Assembly: GCA_013423385.1 (NCBI GenBank)
Contig: BLZA01000021.1
Location: 868,001-932,000, forward strand
Source: Naganishia liquefaciens
Lineage: Eukaryota; Basidiomycota; Tremellomycetes; Filobasidiales; Filobasidiaceae
Reading direction: 5' to 3'
Length of the DNA: 64,000 bases
The translations under genes were made by a program, and so were the position numbers. The number at the start of each line of letters is the position of its first letter. Position 1 is the first letter of the stretch. The notes beneath the pieces were generated by a model. It saw nothing but the letters and a program-made list of their open reading frames with translations. It did no database searches and was not told where the DNA came from. Shown here piece after piece: positions 1 through 10,524 of this stretch.

Positions 1-1477
1 TCGCCTTGATCGGATAATCGACGCTGACGGGGAAACTGATGCGCGGAACGAGCTCTTCATCGAGCATGGTCAAGTTGGGAAAGCGGGCGAGGATCTCGCT
101 AGGAAGATGTGAGCGACGGTCTCACACATCGGCAAAGGACTCACCGAAGATACGCGGTCAATCTGCCTTCGCGCTCAAACTCGCGCCGTATCTTTGTATT
201 CGTCAATCTCAACTCGTGCAAATTGTATAATCCAAGCTTTGATTTGTCATTTAGCTTTCTTCATGAAGATCGTACGAGATGCTTACCTTGTTACCATCCT
301 TGCCCGTGGGGACGCAACTCAAGGTACTCAGCACATCCAACATCGACACCTTGCTCAAATCGAGATTATCCGACAGATCCAGCGCCCGAATATGGGGTAA
401 CCATTTCGGCAAGCCGGCGAGCGTTTTTAGGTCCGTAAGGTCATTATGCGAGAGACGAAGCGTGTGCGTGTGCTGAGCAGGATGTGAGCGGGGATGCACG
501 AGAGGTTTCGAACGCGCGTACAGGATCCTGTTCTGCGATGCATTTCCAGAAGACTTCGCCGTGTAGTCCCTTTGCGCTCGGATGGCCCGGCATCCTGATT
601 CCCGGTGCGACCAACAGCGGATCCGTGACCATCGACTAAAGAAACGGAATCAGACATGGAAAACGCCACGGCTGCGCCTCGATTCTGCGGCTCACATGTA
701 AATCCAGTATCCCTGGCCCACGAACACGCGTCGCCAACCACTCCTTGATCGTTCTCACATGCAATCCAGCATCGCCTGCGGGCGCCGCGCCATTGTTCGC
801 TGTCGTCGTATTCTTGTCACTCCGTGATGAGCGGCTGTCCGTCGCTTGCGGTCGACGGTTGCGTGAAGAGGACGAGAGTGGATCGTGACGTCCGTTGCCA
901 GAGAGCGGGGTATAGCGGGAGCCAGACTATCGGAAAGGATGAGGTTAGCAGACGTCGTTCCTAACGAGACGTTGAATGACTGTGCAAGCCTTGTCTTTCC
1001 CAGCTGCGAGAAGGCAACGCTGAATGGTAAGGCGTATAATACAGCGTGTTGTGTGCGCCGCGGACGAGAATAGCATGTGCATAGCATATAGAAGCAGCTT
1101 CCGCCGAGTCGCCTACTCCTTGCACAATCCCGACAGACCACGTTCTTCGCTTAGCTCTTTCGAAAAGCCCAAACCGAAGCCAACGCTTTTCCCTTTCTTC
1201 TTCTGCCTCATATACACTCAAACTGCCCTGGGCTCACCTGATGATCGCTGTGTGCAGGCCCACCACCACCCACTCTGCCTCCCTTCCGACCTCTTCCCGA
1301 CGACGAATTCCTCCCGCCGCCGCCGCCGCCTCCTCCCCTCCGTCCCCTGCCTCCCGCTGCATCGCGCTCGATATCCATCCTCGTGCTGTCGCCTACGACC
1401 GATCCGATCACGCCGCGTTGGTTTCCGTTGACGGGTCGTACGACTGGTTGATGGGATGGCCTGTTGACGAGGGACAT
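1..1477 (-). CDS. MEX67: mRNA export receptor Mex67/NXF1-like, 3' part cut by window edge
   Basis: Nuclear export receptor that carries mRNPs through nuclear pores with an Mtr2/NXT1 partner. The start is taken at 1477, opening a Gly/Arg-rich N-terminus (GGRGRRGG runs) whose exon ends at a donor near 1237. A later exon reads TIKEWLATRVRGPGILDLH and joins, over a 60-bp GT-AG intron near 640-699, to SMVTDPLLVAPGI and VFWKCIAEQDP, the linker before the leucine-rich repeats in this family. After a 49-bp intron (about 473-521) come the repeats LRLSHNDLTDLKTLAGLP and LDLSDNLDLSKV. The leftmost exons read LREILARFPNLTMLDEELV, the end of the LRR domain. The NTF2-like and UBA domains lie beyond base 1. 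The RNP-domain exons between about 750 and 1230 could not be joined with certainty. Confidence 0.82.
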
Positions 1478-1751
1478 GCGCAATAGGGTTGCAAAGAATA
1501 TGAAGGCAGACCGACCGTATGGGAAGAAGGGGAAGGCGGTGGGTGAGTCATGAAGATGCAGGAGAAGGAAGTATTGCGGGTCATCGAGGAGGGTGGGGGC
1601 ACCATTAGGTAAGCAGGACCCGTCGGGATTCCCAGGGCGATCGACGGGCCATCATTTCCCATAATTTCGGGACGAGCGAGAGACCAAGTCAAAAGTTGGA
1701 TTCAAACCGGTCGACAAGAGACAGACAGCACCCGTCCTCGCTGGTCGACCC

Positions 1752-3393
1752 ATGATGATCTCCACGCTGCGCACTCGCTCGCGCGCACTGCCACAACCCG
1801 CGGCGTCCCCGCGGCGCATACGGCATGCTTCCACGCGAACATCTGCCAAACCGACATCGGGGACTTCTCCTGCCCCGCATGGAAAACCCTCGTCTCGTGC
1901 ATCCTCGACGGCATCCACCGCCGCCGCCTCCTCGTCGACGGATCGCGGCGATCTGCTCGCCTTTCTTCGAGACATTGCCTCTCGCGCTCGCCCATCACAT
2001 CTTTGGTCACGCTACAATGTCCTCCTTCGCGTGCATCCGCTCAAGACACGGATGATCACCTCGGGTACGCTGTTCGTCATAGGGGACATGATCAGCCAAC
2101 ATGTTATCGAGGAGCGTCCGTTTGGTCCTGGGGTATGGAGTGACGAGAAGCATGCGACTGCAGCGGAAGACCGGCAGGCAGAGGGTCATGTGTGGGTGCG
2201 AACAGCTCGCTTGGCGTTCTACGGCGTAAGTTTCAGCGTTCCCCGCACCCCACCTGAATCCCTGCGCTTGTGCTCATGTCCCATAGACGTTCATCTTTGC
2301 ACCTCTCTCACACAATTGGCTACGGCTACTCGAGCGCGTCAAGCTGCACTCTAAAATGTCAACCGTGCTCGCCAAAGTAGCCCTCGATGTGAGCGTTTGG
2401 GGCGCATTCATTGTTGGTGTCTTTTGTGAGTCTCCACTCTCGATAGTTGATCCATTCATTTAAACCCCTGCATAGGGACATCCAATGGTATCCTCGAGGG
2501 CAAATCCCCCTCGGAAATTCAAGACAAGGTCTCGGCTGCCTACCTTCCCTCCTGGTGCAAATCTATTCTCGTCTTCGGGCCCTCACAGCTCTTCAACTTT
2601 TCCGTCATCCCCGTTCCGCACAGGATGCTCTTTACGCAATGCGTCGGACTCGGATGGAACACCTTCTTGAGTTTTGCCAACAACCGCAGCAATGCCATGG
2701 CCGAGATGGCTAAGCGCGCCGTCGTCCGCGTTGAGCGCGCCGAGGTGGAAATGGAGCACGCCGTTGAGCGTGTTGAAGAGAAGATCGTGCAGGGAGTCAT
2801 GAAAGTGGCTGACAAGGCTGGGGTCCATGAGAGTACGAAACCCGATACGTCGTCGCGATACATTGCATCCAGTCCCCTCGAGACGGCCGCCGAAGATTCT
2901 ATACCACCAACACAAACGCATCATCGTGCGGCACCGTCGCTGCAGCGGTACGACGAGGCGCTCGCCGACGAGCTCAAGTACCAGGAGCAGCTCTACCCAA
3001 GCATGGATGACGTCCCAAGCTGCATGACCCTTTTTGACGAATTTCTCATGTGCTACGGTACGTTCCTCCTTTCCATTCTCTTTGCTTCGCCGCAGCAGCT
3101 CTGACTCCCCTCCAGCCCTTGGCCCGCAAATCCGTCAAGTATACCGCTTTGGCACACCGCAACCATGCACGCGCCGCTTCGAGGACTTTAAATACTGCAT
3201 GTCCCTCAAGGGCGAACCGGAAGACGAACGCCGGCGACTTTGGGTACGGAGGCGCGCCGAATGGTGGGCCGGACGCCGGGTCGGTGCCAGTAGTGAGGAT
3301 GTGTGGAACGTGCGAAGGGAGCCGCTTGTCGGGTTTCCGCCGGTTGTGACGGATGATGCGAGCGATGAGGTGCAGAGGGATAGCGTGGGTTGA
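1752..3393 (+). CDS. MPV17/Sym1-family membrane protein fused to a twin-CX9C (DUF3128/Emi1-like) domain
   Basis: Four exons (1752-2225, 2287-2425, 2476-3057, 3116-3393) give about 490 residues. The N-terminus is rich in Arg, Ser and Ala, like a mitochondrial presequence. Residues about 80-300 are an MPV17/PMP22/Sym1 domain (YNVLLRVHPLKTRMITSG, WGAFIVGVF, FGPSQLFNFSVIPVPHRM, GLGWNTFLSFANN), the inner-membrane family of Sym1. A charged coiled-coil-like linker (KRAVVRVERAEVEMEHAVER) follows. The C-terminus carries two CX9C motifs, C-MTLFDEFLM-C and C-TRRFEDFKY-C, in the spacing and context (RFGTPQPC) of DUF3128/Emi1 proteins of mitochondrial biogenesis. No stop or intergenic gap separates the halves; the exon at 2476-3057 runs from MPV17 into the first CX9C. 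The two families are normally separate proteins, so this is a fusion unless a second start near 3004 is used. Confidence 0.88.
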
Positions 3394-4135
3394 CACATGA
3401 GGCTTTGAAGGATTCATAGATGGACGTTATGGTTGTACAGATTCATAAACTATAGATTCCGGAAGCCATAGGGGATGGTTGTTCATGACCTGCTAATATA
3501 GCCGTCCCCAAGGCCTTGGAAGCCGGCTTACCCGGCGCCTTCGATCCTTATTGATCTAAGATACAGGCCACCAACAATGCAAGAAGATCCTCATGTTTCA
3601 TCTCGGAACTAGGGCGGCGGAGCGGCGGGAAGTGCTGGTCCGCAACTTCTCTGACTACTGGTTCTGATCCTACGCGGTCAGCGTGATAGACGCAACAGGC
3701 ATTCTCGAACACCACGCAGTGGTCATCTTTCGTCATAGGATTGCAGGTTTTACGAATGTAATATCCTCAAGAAGCAAGCCCCAAAGGTGCATACACGCTG
3801 CACGCAATGTGAGCGTGACCCCGGTAAAAGATGCAGCAAGGAATGCGGAATGTATATCTTATGAACATCCTCCTGCCAGACCCCGAGTTATGCGGAACAG
3901 CCCTGACCACAAGAGAGATCCTGGCTCGAGGATTGGGCGGCAAAAGGCTACCTTCTGATGTTTGATTATGACGTGTCAAGGTCAAGCCAGATTGATGAAA
4001 ATGTAAACACGTGTCTTTCCGTTTCCGAAAAGAATGTCCGGTCCCCAGTTGCAGCCTTTCAGCCTTTCAAGAGCTCTTCTGCTTGCGGATCGTTCCGATT
4101 TGGTCTCTTGCTTTTCAGATCCGTTCAACCACATC
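3394..4135. other. intergenic, same-direction neighbours
   Basis: 742 bases between the MPV17-fusion stop and the Ofd1 start. It should hold the terminator of the first gene and the promoter of the second. I see no coding pattern, RNA gene or clear repeat. An in-frame upstream ATG at 4034 would lengthen Ofd1 by 34 residues. Confidence 0.5.
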
Positions 4136-6472
4136 ATGCCATCCGCCACTCGCGCCAGATCGCCCTCGCCATCTTCGGCCTCGAAAAAACCTCGACTGGA
4201 GAGCTCCCGCTTGACCGCTGGCCCGGCCATCAATCTTCCAGCGGCAGATAATCTTCCGGCTCTTGCAGACCAATACCAAAAGTCGGATCCCTACAAGCAC
4301 ATCTCAGTCCCCGGTCTCTTTGATGACGCGGTGCTGCAGGGCGTCGTGACAGAAAGTCGGACATACGGAACGAGACACGAAGAGGGAAGCTTGCCCGGAT
4401 GGGGATGGGAGCACAAGGAGACGGATATCTACAAGGTGACTTTGGCGACTGCCCGAGGAGCGCCCCTCGCTGACCCTTGCAGATTCAACAAACGCCCGAC
4501 TTGACGTCTCTGGACCCCGAGCACCTTCCCGAGGAGACGCTCGCGAAACTTCCGTACCTCTCCAAACTCAAGGAGAGCATCTACAGCGAGTGAGTCGCAC
4601 GGCGTGCCACGCTTCAGAGCTGACCGGGGCACAGAGAGTTTCGAAAGTTTATCCGCAGCGTGACGGGGTGCGGACCTCTGAGTGGTAAAAAAGTCGATGG
4701 ATCCGTCGGATTGTACAGCCAGGGGTAAGCGTGTTTGACATTCTTCCGGCGTGATCGCTCTGACACGGCGCAGATCTCATCTCCTTTTGCACGACGACTC
4801 GATCTCGACACGAGTCGTCTCGTATATTCTCTACCTGCCCAACAGTCCCGCCGATCTCCCAAGTGCTGGTTCCGAGACTGCGCTGGAGCCGTCGATCGAT
4901 GGGTCATTTCTCAAGGGCTGGGACCCGTCGTGGGGCGGTGCGCTCGAGCTGTATCCCATTGAAGCCGGCACGGAAAATAGGGAAGTCGGTCCTCCGGCGA
5001 CGAAACGCAGTGCCAAGGTCGACGTCAAGTGGGGGAATCTCGTGTTCTTTGAGGTGCAACCCGGCAGGAGTTATCATTCGGTGGAAGAGGTTGTCGTCGG
5101 CGAGGGCAGACAGCGATTGGGTGTCAGTGGATGGTGAGTGTGCGCACGACACGATGCGGGAACTCGACTTGACCCGAGCGAGCAGGTTCCATCGACCGGT
5201 CGAGGGAGAAGAGGGGTACGAGGCGCAGGATGAAGCCGAGTTGAAGGCCAGCTTTAGCTCGCTCGCTCAAATTGTGCGTGCCTTGTGTTGGGAAAGAGAC
5301 CCATCCCATCTCTGACGCCTGCACGCCAGACCGCTGCACCGGCGCATCCGCTGACGACGTACCCGGAAGACGTCCCGCCGCCGACGGGGCTGACGTCGTC
5401 CCACTTGAAACACCTGTCGAAATACCTCGCGCCTTCGTACCTGAACGCGGCCACGCTCGAACGGCTCGCCGGACAGTTTGTCGAAGGCAGCGAGGTGGTC
5501 ATGCACAACTTTCTCAAGCCCGACATTGCCTCGGCCATCCGACAGGAAACCCAAGCGCTCGATGAGCAAGACTATGCGCCGTACAAGCTCGACCACGCCA
5601 AGTACTCGCTGATTCCGGCGCAAAACCTGGGCGAAACGGGCGCATGGACCCTGCAAGGTCCGTCATCTAAGCACCGATACCTCTCGCTGCAGACCTCGGC
5701 GGACGCCTCGGCGAGCAAGACCCCGACGCTGCATGCCGTCTTGTCGGACCTCTACCCGACCGAGGCATTCCGCGCATGGATCGGCGTCGTTTCGTCGCTC
5801 GTCGTGCTTGCGTACCGAGCGGAAGCGCGCAGGTTCCGCCGGGGACTGGACTATACGTTGGCGTCGGGCGAAGAACGCGAGGGCGAGCCGCGGCTGGATG
5901 CTGTGTTGGGTTTGACGTGGTGGCGGGCGGGCAAGGAGACGGAGGATGCGGACGAGGAGAAGGATGTTGGCGGTTGGGAGGTGAGTTCGGGCTGTGAGGG
6001 GGGAGTTGGCGCGACGTGTGTCACTGAGCTTGCCGCTATTTTCCGGGTCTAGTGCTACATTGCCCCGCCCGAAGCGGGCGACGACCCTGCCGTGTACGAA
6101 TCGAGCAAGCCTGCCCAACTGGCCGAAGCCGTTGCCCAGGGGGAAACAACGCCTGCCGATGCCGTCGCTGCGGCCGACGACGATGCGGCGGCCCCATCAT
6201 CGACGTCCGAGAAACCGACGATCCGCATGGGCGGTGTCGAGCTAGAATTCGACGAGTCTCAGCTCTCGGACGGAGACTTTGACACGGACGACGAGGACGA
6301 GGACGACGGACCGCTGCTTTCGCTGCATCCCAATTTCAATTGCCTGCTGCTCGTGCTGCGGGATCCGGGCGTGATGAAGTTTGTCAAATACCTGAGCAAT
6401 GCCGCCGAGGGTTCGCGGTTTGATGTCTCGGCCGAGTACGAGGTCGGACAGCTGGAGGAGGACGAGGAGTGA
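4136..6472 (+). CDS. OFD1: prolyl 3,4-dihydroxylase Ofd1/Tpa1
   Basis: 2-oxoglutarate/Fe(II) oxygenase that hydroxylates a proline of ribosomal protein uS12; in fission yeast Ofd1 also links oxygen to SREBP stability. Exons are split by short introns near 4436, 4590, 4725, 5135, 5275 and 5981. The N-terminus is nuclear-like (RARSPSPSSASKKPRL). The first catalytic domain has the metal-binding HxD in LLLHDDSISTR, then SYILYLPN, GGALELYP and the distal histidine in FFEVQPGRSYHSVEEV, followed by the arginine that binds 2-oxoglutarate. The second, non-catalytic domain runs from about TSSHLKHLSKYLAPSYLN to the acidic tail, including PTEAFRAWIGVVSS. The start is set at 4136 because MPSATRARSPSPSS resembles known N-termini; 4034 in the same frame is possible. 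Confidence 0.9.
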
Positions 6473-6692
6473 AGGGGTGGGGGGGGGAAGGAAGGGGTTG
6501 CGTGATAGATGCGGCCAGGAATGGGGATCGGGGTTGTATTCGCCAAAAGAGGTCTTGAAGAGGTCTTGGTATTGCGATGGCAATGAGCTATAGTCCAAGG
6601 GGGAGGGGGAGGGGGAGGGTTTCGGGCGTTCAGGGCGATCCCTTTCCGATGCCGCAATGTCCGGATGACCTGACCCCCGGATCCCGTGTCGA

Positions 6693-6718
6693 CGGCGGCG
6701 GCGGCGGCGGCGGCGGCG
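6693..6718. repeat. (CGG)n trinucleotide run
   Basis: Eight to nine CGG units in the short space between the convergent ends of Ofd1 and the kynurenine formamidase, starting a few bases past the latter's stop codon. Confidence 0.9.
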
Positions 6719-6721
6719 CGT

Positions 6722-7700
6722 CTATGCAAACAATCTATACAACAACTCTCCCACCCCTCGATCATGCAAACACCCATCATGCGTCCCGCGCAACGTCTGC
6801 TCATCCCACTCGACCACGTCCGCGAACCCGCTCGCACACAGATGATCCCGAAACAGTTGTCCCTGCGCCGGGGTAAGCAGCTCATCCTCGGACGCATGCG
6901 CCACCAGCCATTTCCGTATCCCTCGGAGTGCTGCCGTCGGCGGTGTCACGGACCGGGACGACGACGACGACGACGACGACGGCGGCTGATCGTCCTCTTC
7001 GAACGCATCCGCACCTTGCCACCTCTTGCCCGGGTCGGCGCCAAACGCCGCGTCGATGAAGAATACATAGTCTGGGTACTCGCGCGCGAGGGCACGGACG
7101 TTGAGGATCCCATCGAGGAACGCGACGGCGTGCGTCCGTGGGAGGATCACCTTGTCCATCATCCCCGGGAGGAACGTCGTCGTCGTCGTCGTCGAGGGGT
7201 TCAAGAGTAGATGCGAAAGGATGTGCGCCCCACAGGAATGTCCCGCCCACACCACGCGTGCGATTTCCCCGCGCCGCCACTCGTCATCATCGGCCGTGAA
7301 CGCCTCGAATGCGCGCGCGACATCGTGTATAGGCGTCGGATGGACGACGGCCTGTCGGTCCGGGAAATCCGGATGCGTCGAGAGCCGGTAGTTGGGGATG
7401 AGGATCGTCGGAAGTGGGCGCGGCGCGGTGGCGCCGTGACGGGCGAATGCATCAGCGACGAGCGAGGGAAGATCCGCGTGGTCTGATTTGTCGCCGCTGC
7501 GGGGATGTGGTCAGCGCGCGTGCGTCCGTCGGCGTCGGACCCGACGGCGTGCCACTCGGGACTCACGAACGCCATGCGCCGCCGTGGATGAAGACGAGTA
7601 CGTCACGCTGTGCGACGGGTTGGCGCGGGGTGTAGACGTCGAGGGAGCAGTGGACCGGGTGGGCGCGGTCGTAGACGAGGGTGCGTGGCGGGGCGTACAT
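6722..7700 (-). CDS. BNA7: kynurenine formamidase (arylformamidase), alpha/beta hydrolase
   Basis: Hydrolyses N-formylkynurenine to kynurenine in tryptophan breakdown and NAD synthesis. Two exons, 7700-7567 and 7496-6722, are joined over a 70-bp intron. The first encodes LVYDRAHPVHCSLDVY and the oxyanion-hole motif VFIHGGAWRS. The second carries PNYRLST, the nucleophile elbow WAGHSCGAH, then LDGILNVRALAREYPDY, which closely parallels yeast Bna7, the acid residue in ASEDELLTPAQ and the final histidine in RGTHDGC. Length (about 300 residues) is slightly above the family norm because of low-complexity insertions, a run of six Thr after LLLNPS and a run of Ser after DDQPP, both made by trinucleotide repeats. 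It is divergent from the PLC-like gene, with 226 bp between starts. Confidence 0.85.
6957..6981. repeat. (GAC)n trinucleotide run inside the formamidase gene
   Basis: Eight units of GAC/CGA on the plus strand. Read on the minus strand it encodes the polyserine loop of the formamidase. Confidence 0.9.
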
Positions 7701-7716
7701 GGTGTGTGGGCCAATG

Positions 7717-7740
7717 AGAGGATGAGGATGAGGATGAGCC
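7717..7740. repeat. (GGATGA)n repeat in a divergent promoter
   Basis: About three and a half copies of a GAGGAT/GGATGA unit in the 226-bp region between the divergent starts of the formamidase and the PLC-like gene. It sits just upstream of the formamidase start. Confidence 0.8.
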
Positions 7741-7926
7741 AGGGCGAGAGGGAAATTAAAGGGAGGGCGCGCGTTCACCCTTTGCCTGTGCGGCCTCTGC
7801 TGCGGAAGCAAAATCATCGAGACGGGCGAGGCAATATTCAATGTTCAACGGGATCCCATCGCATCGCATTCTCATTCTCATTCTCAACACCGCCCCTCCG
7901 CCCCTCCGCCCCTCCGCTCCCCAGCC

Positions 7927-9526
7927 ATGCACCACCTCGTCAACACCACCGCCCTCCTCATCGCACTCGATCACCCCGACGCACGAGGCATACCATGCAC
8001 CATCGGCCATGACCGCTGCGTCCTGCGTGTGGCCCCGCGTGCGCGCGCAGCAGCGAGGAGGAGCGGATGGCACGCGCTCGAGGTCGAGGTCGTGTCAAAC
8101 GCCGGGATGGAAAAGCACGACGGGCCGCCGCCGTCGTCGCCGTCGTCGCGGGTCAAGGCGTTTTACAAATCCGTACCGTATCCCCCTCCCCCCTCCCCTT
8201 CCCCCCGCGCGCACCCATCTGACCCTTGCGCGCGCGCGCCGCAGCAGCACAAGCACGCCCCACCGACAATCCTCTTCCTGCCCACGGCCGACCCTTCGAC
8301 CCACCTCTCGCGGCTGCCCGATGACATCTCGCTCGGCGACATTGTCCTTCCCGGGACACACCAGAGCTTGGCCCTGCATGGCTGTGAGTCCTGCGGGCTA
8401 CGGGGGTTTTGTGTCCGAGGCTACAAAGAAGGCTTACGCCCGGCGCTATTCTTCGGGGGAAGGGCCGTTTTCGCAGTGTCAGACAGCGGCAAGTACCCTA
8501 CCCGTCCAGCTCGCCGACGGGATCCGCTTCTTCGACATCCGGCTGCGCGTGAAAAACGGTCTTCTCATCGCGTACCACGGCCCTTGGCCACAACGTACAC
8601 TCTTCCCGGCCGTGATCGACGACGTCTTTACCTTTTTGCGCGCCCATCCACGGGAAACCGTGATTACGTGCATCCAACAAGAGTCTCCCGACTCGGGGCC
8701 CGATCCGCGGTTTTCCGCGCTCGTACGGCTCGCGATGGAGGACTCGATCGCGCGTGGCGGGTGGTTCCTCGAGAACCGGATCCCACAGCTCGGCGAGGTC
8801 CGTGGACGGGCCGTCTTGATGTCCCGATTCGGCGGGTCCGCGCGCGACGGCGGAACGCAGCCGTGGCACGATCCGCCCTCGGACGATGACTCGGACGACG
8901 ACGACGACGACGAAAAAAGTAGCGGTTTCCCCGTCGTGCGCATGGGATGGAGGCCCGAGCGGTGGCCGTATAGCGCGCTCGATGGGTTTGAATGGCACGA
9001 TGCCACCGGCGGGGCGTGTCGTACGCAGGACTGGTGCGAGATTTACGGATTCTTCAATATCGGCGCCAAGTTTACCGTGGCAAGTAGTCGCGCGCCTCTT
9101 GTTCGTCGACACATGCGCCCGGAACTGACCCCGCGCGTGGACCGCTTCCCAGCTCACCGACCACTTGACAGCCTCTGCCTCCTCCTCCTCCTCCTCCTCC
9201 TCTCCTCCTCCTCCTCCTCCTCCCGCCGCTGCCTCCCACCCCCGGCTCTAACCCTCTCCTTTGCCTCCGCCGCCAGCCTCCCGCTCGCTCCGCCACCGCT
9301 CGTCGCACACGGGTTTGGCCTCCCCTCATGGGGTCTCGGCGTGCGCGGGGTGAACGCTCGGTTGCGGGAATGGATGTTGGACCGCCTCGCCACGGGCCAG
9401 CAAGCGCCGGAGGAGGGACGGTTGAGGGGGATCGTTCCCGTGGATTATTACCACGGTGCTGGCTTGGTGGATCTCATGGTGGCGTTTAATCTTTGTGCGA
9501 TCGGCAGGAGCGGGACACGATCGTAG
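7927..9526 (+). CDS. PI-PLC X-domain-like phosphodiesterase
   Basis: Member of the GPI-PLC/PI-PLC X-box superfamily of fungi. The first exon opens LVNTTALLIALDH and reaches ISLGDIVLPGTHQSLALHG with the first catalytic histidine. A 79-bp intron (8384-8462) joins it to WPFSQCQTA and LPVQLADGIRFFDIRLRV, then LLIAYHG with the second catalytic histidine, and DDVFTFLRAHPRETVITCIQQE. The C-terminal part is recognisable as GVNARLREWMLDRL, GIVPVDYYHGAGLVDLMVAFN, the usual family end. Between FFNIGAKFTV (about 9075) and SFASAASLPL (about 9260) the frame is uncertain: a GC-AG intron at about 9076-9151 would give the family-like LTDHLTASAS, but a TCC repeat follows and the frame then has to change again. 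An acidic run (about 8885-8915) interrupts the domain. Confidence 0.8.
9178..9232. repeat. (TCC)n microsatellite inside the PLC-like gene
   Basis: Nearly pure TCC/CCT repeat, about 55 bases with one interruption. Depending on frame it codes for Leu, Ser or Pro runs. It coincides with the doubtful reading frame of this gene, so its length in the assembly matters. Confidence 0.9.
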
Positions 9527-10524
9527 GGACCAAGGACGAGGACGGACGGGTGCGAGCAGACGGGCAGGAAATGATACGCCCTCCCCCTCCCCCCCCGCGA
9601 GAGCGCGAGACTGCCTTTCTGCCTGGGCCGTAGCGGTTGGTCACCGCCCCGCGCGCATAACGTCTGTCTTCCACGCGACAGCCAATCCCCCCATCACCAG
9701 TACCCTGCCCGTGCGCTCGCCTCTGTCGTTGATGCGAAAACAACCAGGGCAAAAGCTGGGAAAAAAAGACACGCAGGGGTACATTGCACGCACGGCGCGC
9801 CCGCTCGGTCCGGGTCTCGCCACGCCGGAGTCATCGGGGGCGTCATCGGGTGCAAGATGGGTACTATCCACCTATTCGGTTTCGACGTGGTCGGATGGAT
9901 GGATGGATGATGTCTATTGACTTGGGGCTCAAGGTGGTGGTCGGGTCACACGGGTGTCGGAACCTCGCATGACCCCTCCCCCCTCCTTCCGCGCCCGTTC
10001 GCCTTGGCCCCGTCCGCGCTTCCACAAATGGCAACACCCTGCCTAAACCGCGTCTCGGCCGCAAAACCATATACTACATATACCATACATGTCGTCCCAT
10101 CTCGAGAAACAGTCAGGCGTCTCCGGGTGGTCCCGGCGCGGGTCGCCGGGCAGATCAGACCCGGATTTTGGGGCAAGATCAACCCACCGCCCCCCACGCG
10201 CTGTTCATTCGCCCATTGCAAAAGTTGGCTTGCCCGGCCAACCGCGTTGGACCGGGGTATCGATCGGATCGTGCCGGATCCATCGGCAGTGTCATGCACG
10301 AGGCAGGATGGCATAGCATTCCTTTGGGTGGGAAGCAGGCCCCGCCCGAGAGGACATTGAACACTAGGCATGAGCATACGCTTCCTTGATGCTTGACGCC
10401 GCCTCGGCGAAAGCCAGACGTCGAGCTCGCATCGCACCTGCTGGACAACGATACTTGTGAAATTATCTTCAATTGCGCATCCAACTTTGATTGCCTTTGT
10501 ACAGTGTATTCTAGCCGACGCCTC
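9527..10524. other. gene-free region between convergent 3' ends
   Basis: About 1 kb between the stops of the PLC-like gene and Pat1. It holds a short GGAT tandem repeat (9893-9908) and GC-rich stretches. I see no exon pattern or RNA gene. Confidence 0.5.

Noticed and set aside
6957-6981. Regular short repeats as a CRISPR-like array
   Set aside because: These are simple trinucleotide runs without spacers, in a eukaryotic coding region.
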